Below, piece by piece: positions 61,577-64,000 of a DNA stretch of 64,000 nt. Position numbers and translations under genes: made by a program. How positions within the stretch are numbered: the first letter of the stretch is position 1; each line of letters begins with the position of its first letter. Source of the DNA: Akkermansia muciniphila (GTDB taxonomy: Bacteria > Verrucomicrobiota > Verrucomicrobiia > Verrucomicrobiales > Akkermansiaceae); contig CAMCYK010000001.1 of NCBI GenBank assembly GCA_945883695.1, positions 1 to 64,000 on the forward strand. The letters are read 5' to 3'. Under the pieces are notes generated by a model that made no database searches, had not been told where the DNA came from, and saw only the letters and a program-made list of their open reading frames with translations.

Positions 61577-62722
61577 TCAGATTCCGCTGTTCATCATCTT
61601 CGGGCCCATCAGGAAGATCGGCAGGAAGGTTCCGACGAAGACCGCGGCGATCAGGCCGACCGCGATCAGCAGGACCAGGAAATTCACGGTGGCGGTGAAG
61701 GACGCCATGTAGTTTTCGGAATCCTCCTCATACATCTGCGAGAGCATCGCGAGCTGGCTGTCGAGCGAGGCGGACTTCTCGCCGATCGAGAGCATGTGGA
61801 CGACCTGCGAGTCGACCGAGGTGTATTTGGCGAAAGCGGTGGAAAGCGGGACCCCGGAGTGCTCGTACTTGTCGGAAGCGTCGCGCAACTCCTGATAGAA
61901 GGGGGTGCCCTTGACGCTGTTGGCGGCGACCCGGATCGATTTCGCGAGATTGATGCCGTTGGCGTGGAGCATCCGCATGGTCGAGAGGAAGGTCATCTGG
62001 CGCAGGCTGAGGATCATCATCCGGAGCAGGCGCCATTTCGACATGCCCAGGCCGAGGATCAGGTTGCGGATCTTGTCCGAGCGCCAGATGGTGATGCCGG
62101 CCGCGATGGCACCGCCGACCACGAAGGGCCACAGGGCCTTGGTGAGGGCGCTCACCTTGAAGGCGATGGCGGTCATCCCGTCCGGGCTCTGGCTGACCTG
62201 CTTGAGCATGTCCTGAACCTGGGGAACGATGCTGAGCTGGGAGAAGATGAAGGCACCGCTCAGGACCGAGATGATCACGCCGGGCATGACGGTCGCCTTC
62301 TTGATCGCCTTGTTGAAGTGGAGTTCGCTGGAAAACCGCGAGGCGAGGGAAGTGAACGCCTCGTGGAGCTGGCCGGCGTCGCTGCCGGCCTGGACCAGGC
62401 CGATCACCATGTCGCTGAAGCGCCCCGTCCGCTTGAACGCCTCGTGGATGCTGACCCCCGCGTTGATATCCTCGCGGATCTTGGTCAGGGCGTCGGACAT
62501 GACCTTGTCCTGAAGTCCCTGGCCATAGTACTTCAGGGCGTCGGCGGTGTTGATCTGGGCCCGCAGCATCGAGCCGAGACCGCGAAACAACGAGATCAGC
62601 TGCTTCTTGGTGAACGGCTTCACCTTGGACTGCTTGAGGAAACTGAACGAGCCCTGGGCGACGGCCGGCTTGGCGGGTGTCGCGGCGGGATTCGGTTTGG
62701 CGGCGGCGGTGGTGCTAGTCAT
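61577..62722 (-). CDS. GspF/PilC-family inner-membrane assembly protein
   Basis: A 381-residue protein of the type II secretion / type IV pilus F family. It has two repeated GspF domains (FRGLGSMLRAQINTADALKY near residue 47, and LRQMTFLSTMRMLHANGINL near 225) and three membrane helices, the last (VNFLVLLIAVGLIAAVFVGT) near residue 350. It forms the inner-membrane platform that works with the ATPase encoded next to it. The N-terminus has an Ala/Pro/Lys-rich extension. Overlaps the ATPase stop by 8 bp. Confidence 0.9.
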   Translation of the reverse strand: MTSTTAAAKPNPAATPAKPAVAQGSFSFLKQSKVKPFTKKQLISLFRGLGSMLRAQINTADALKYYGQGLQDKVMSDALTKIREDINAGVSIHEAFKRTGRFSDMVIGLVQAGSDAGQLHEAFTSLASRFSSELHFNKAIKKATVMPGVIISVLSGAFIFSQLSIVPQVQDMLKQVSQSPDGMTAIAFKVSALTKALWPFVVGGAIAAGITIWRSDKIRNLILGLGMSKWRLLRMMILSLRQMTFLSTMRMLHANGINLAKSIRVAANSVKGTPFYQELRDASDKYEHSGVPLSTAFAKYTSVDSQVVHMLSIGEKSASLDSQLAMLSQMYEEDSENYMASFTATVNFLVLLIAVGLIAAVFVGTFLPIFLMGPKMMNSGI

Positions 62723-64000
62723 CGGTGTATGTCATGTCGATGACCTTGGAAACGGCTTCGATGTCGGTCTTCCCTTCCCGCAGCAGGCGCAAGCCGCTGC
62801 GGCGGAGGTTCGGGAGCTTCCCTTCTTCCTGGATCTTGACTTCCAGGTCGTACGGGGAGATCTCGCCTTTTGACAGCATGTCCGAGGTCTTCGGGGTGAT
62901 GGGGATGATTTCGAGAATCGCGGTCCGGCCGCTGTAGCCGGAGTTCCGGCATTCGGAGCAGCCGCCGGATTTGGCGGCGAACACCGGGATGGTGGCCCAC
63001 GATTCGTCGAGATTGAAAGTGCGCCGGTCGTGTTCGGAGATCCCGTCGCGGGGCTCCTTGCAGTAGGGGCAAAGCAGTTTGACCAGGCGCTGGGCGCAGG
63101 CGGCCTTGAGCGTCTGCGCGATCTTCCAGCGCTCGACGCCGAGCTGCTCGAAGCGCTCGATGATCTGCGAGGCGCGCGGGGTGTGGATGGTGGTGAGGAC
63201 CTTGTGACCGGTCACCGCCGCTTCGATGGCCAGTTCCGCCGACTCGATGTCGCGCACCTCGCCCATCAGGATGATGTCCGGGTCGCTTCGCATGAAGGAG
63301 GCGATCATCGGCTTGAACTCCTTGGCGCTTCTCAGGTCGCAATGGGTGATGCCGGGGACCTCGTCTTCCACCGGATTTTCCAGCGTCAGGATGTTGACGT
63401 CCGGCCGGTTCAGCTCGCGCAGGATGGCGTTGAGGGTGGTCGACTTGCCGGAGCCGGTCGGACCGGACATGACGATGATTCCGGCGGGCACCTTCATCAC
63501 CTTGTTGAGTTCGAACATGGTCTCCTCGTCGAACGCGAGGGTGCCCTTGCCGAGCGTCACGTTGATGTTGCTCTTGTCGAGCAAACGCATGGTCACGTGA
63601 TAGCCGCGGTAAGTGCGGTGGCGTTCGTAGCGGATGTCGATCGGCCGGTGGAAATAGGAGATGGTGAAACGGCCGGAGATGCCGGGCGCGGTGGCGCGGA
63701 TCTCGGTCGGGAGTTTCATCAGGTTGAGCAGGAAGGCGTCGAGGCGGTCCTTCAGCTTCATCGGGATCTCGACCTTGTTGCCGATGTCACCGTCCACCCG
63801 GTAGGCGTAGTAGAAGGATTCCTTCTCCACCTTGAAATGGATGTCCGAAGCACGGGTCTTGACCGCGTCCGCCATCACCGTGGCAACCAGCTGGGCCATC
63901 GGTTCGGTGTAGTCGGTGGTGACGTCGAAGTCGCGGATGCCCTCGTCGTTGTCCTCGACGTCGATGGCTTCCAGTTCGGTGCGGCTGGGGCCGGAGTTGG
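62715..64000 (-). CDS. GspE/PilB-family secretion ATPase (5' end outside window)
   Basis: This is the C-terminal 428 codons of a type II secretion / type IV pilus assembly ATPase; the start lies beyond the right edge. Walker A is GPTGSGKST, the Asp box DVNILTLENPVEDEV, Walker B DPDIILMGEVRD, and the His box GHKVLTTIHTPRAS. The zinc-binding cysteines CPYC and CSEC are present in the C-terminal part, as in PilB/GspE and not in PilT. It powers polymerisation of the pseudopilin encoded at 60617-61039. Its 3' end overlaps the GspF-like gene by 8 bp, and it is the most upstream gene seen of this operon. The N-terminal domain, which binds partner proteins, is not visible. Confidence 0.93.
   Translation of the reverse strand, partial: NSGPSRTELEAIDVEDNDEGIRDFDVTTDYTEPMAQLVATVMADAVKTRASDIHFKVEKESFYYAYRVDGDIGNKVEIPMKLKDRLDAFLLNLMKLPTEIRATAPGISGRFTISYFHRPIDIRYERHRTYRGYHVTMRLLDKSNINVTLGKGTLAFDEETMFELNKVMKVPAGIIVMSGPTGSGKSTTLNAILRELNRPDVNILTLENPVEDEVPGITHCDLRSAKEFKPMIASFMRSDPDIILMGEVRDIESAELAIEAAVTGHKVLTTIHTPRASQIIERFEQLGVERWKIAQTLKAACAQRLVKLLCPYCKEPRDGISEHDRRTFNLDESWATIPVFAAKSGGCSECRNSGYSGRTAILEIIPITPKTSDMLSKGEISPYDLEVKIQEEGKLPNLRRSGLRLLREGKTDIEAVSKVIDMTYTDD

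Overview
The window looks like a chromosomal segment of a GC-rich member of the Verrucomicrobiota, probably a Verrucomicrobiales/Luteolibacter-type heterotroph. This is inferred from gene content, not from a marker-gene comparison. Pointers are clustered formylglycine sulfatases, autotransporter-associated beta-strand (PATR) surface proteins, one of them with a PEP-CTERM tail, a PVC-type CxxCH dehydrogenase/cytochrome, an octaheme lipoprotein cytochrome, a creC-type kinase, and many short interspersed repeats.

Layout. Bases 1-3634 hold three co-directional sulfatases, the first cut by the window edge. Bases 3640-5703 form a small defence islet: a C-terminal remnant of a type I restriction specificity subunit, an AAA ATPase and a small partner resembling MAD3/MAD4, ending beside tRNA-Cys (5857-5931). 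A fourth sulfatase (6116-7651) faces a large beta-helix surface protein (7737-10565). After two poorly known small proteins come priA (12274-14547, with an in-frame heptamer-repeat insertion), an S9 peptidase (14831-17839) and a 1859-residue PATR protein (18257-23836). Bases 24000-36115 are mostly minus strand: a 78-residue protein, the dxs/xseB/GT39-like operon, a sigma54 response regulator and histidine kinase separated by a small membrane gene flanked by inverted repeats, the octaheme cytochrome, and an ABC-F ATPase. Then follow a decaying toxin-antitoxin pair, htpG, the PVC cytochrome, a lipoprotein, xylulokinase, a CIA30-like protein, creC fused to a decayed PATR gene, recQ, a PEP-CTERM PATR protein, a frame-disrupted PATR protein, a LMW phosphatase and an rpiB-glyA fusion. 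Bases 58108-64000 are a tightly overlapping pilus/type II secretion-like operon running off the right edge.

The most unusual features are DNA-scale ones. Two of the four PATR genes are thrown out of frame by perfect two-copy tandem duplications (16 bp at 54208-54239, 10 bp at 46407-46426). Removing one copy restores the downstream frame in each case. A MITE-like element with perfect 24-bp terminal inverted repeats occurs twice (about 31605 and 43578). At least seven other interspersed repeat families lie between or inside genes, including heptamer arrays in priA and at the creC junction.

Sulfatases, PATR/PEP-CTERM proteins, the S9 peptidase and the secretion/pilus operon together fit a polysaccharide- and protein-degrading lifestyle with an elaborate cell surface. 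The cytochromes and paired regulators serve respiration and sensing. No rRNA, CRISPR array, transposase or integrase was seen.
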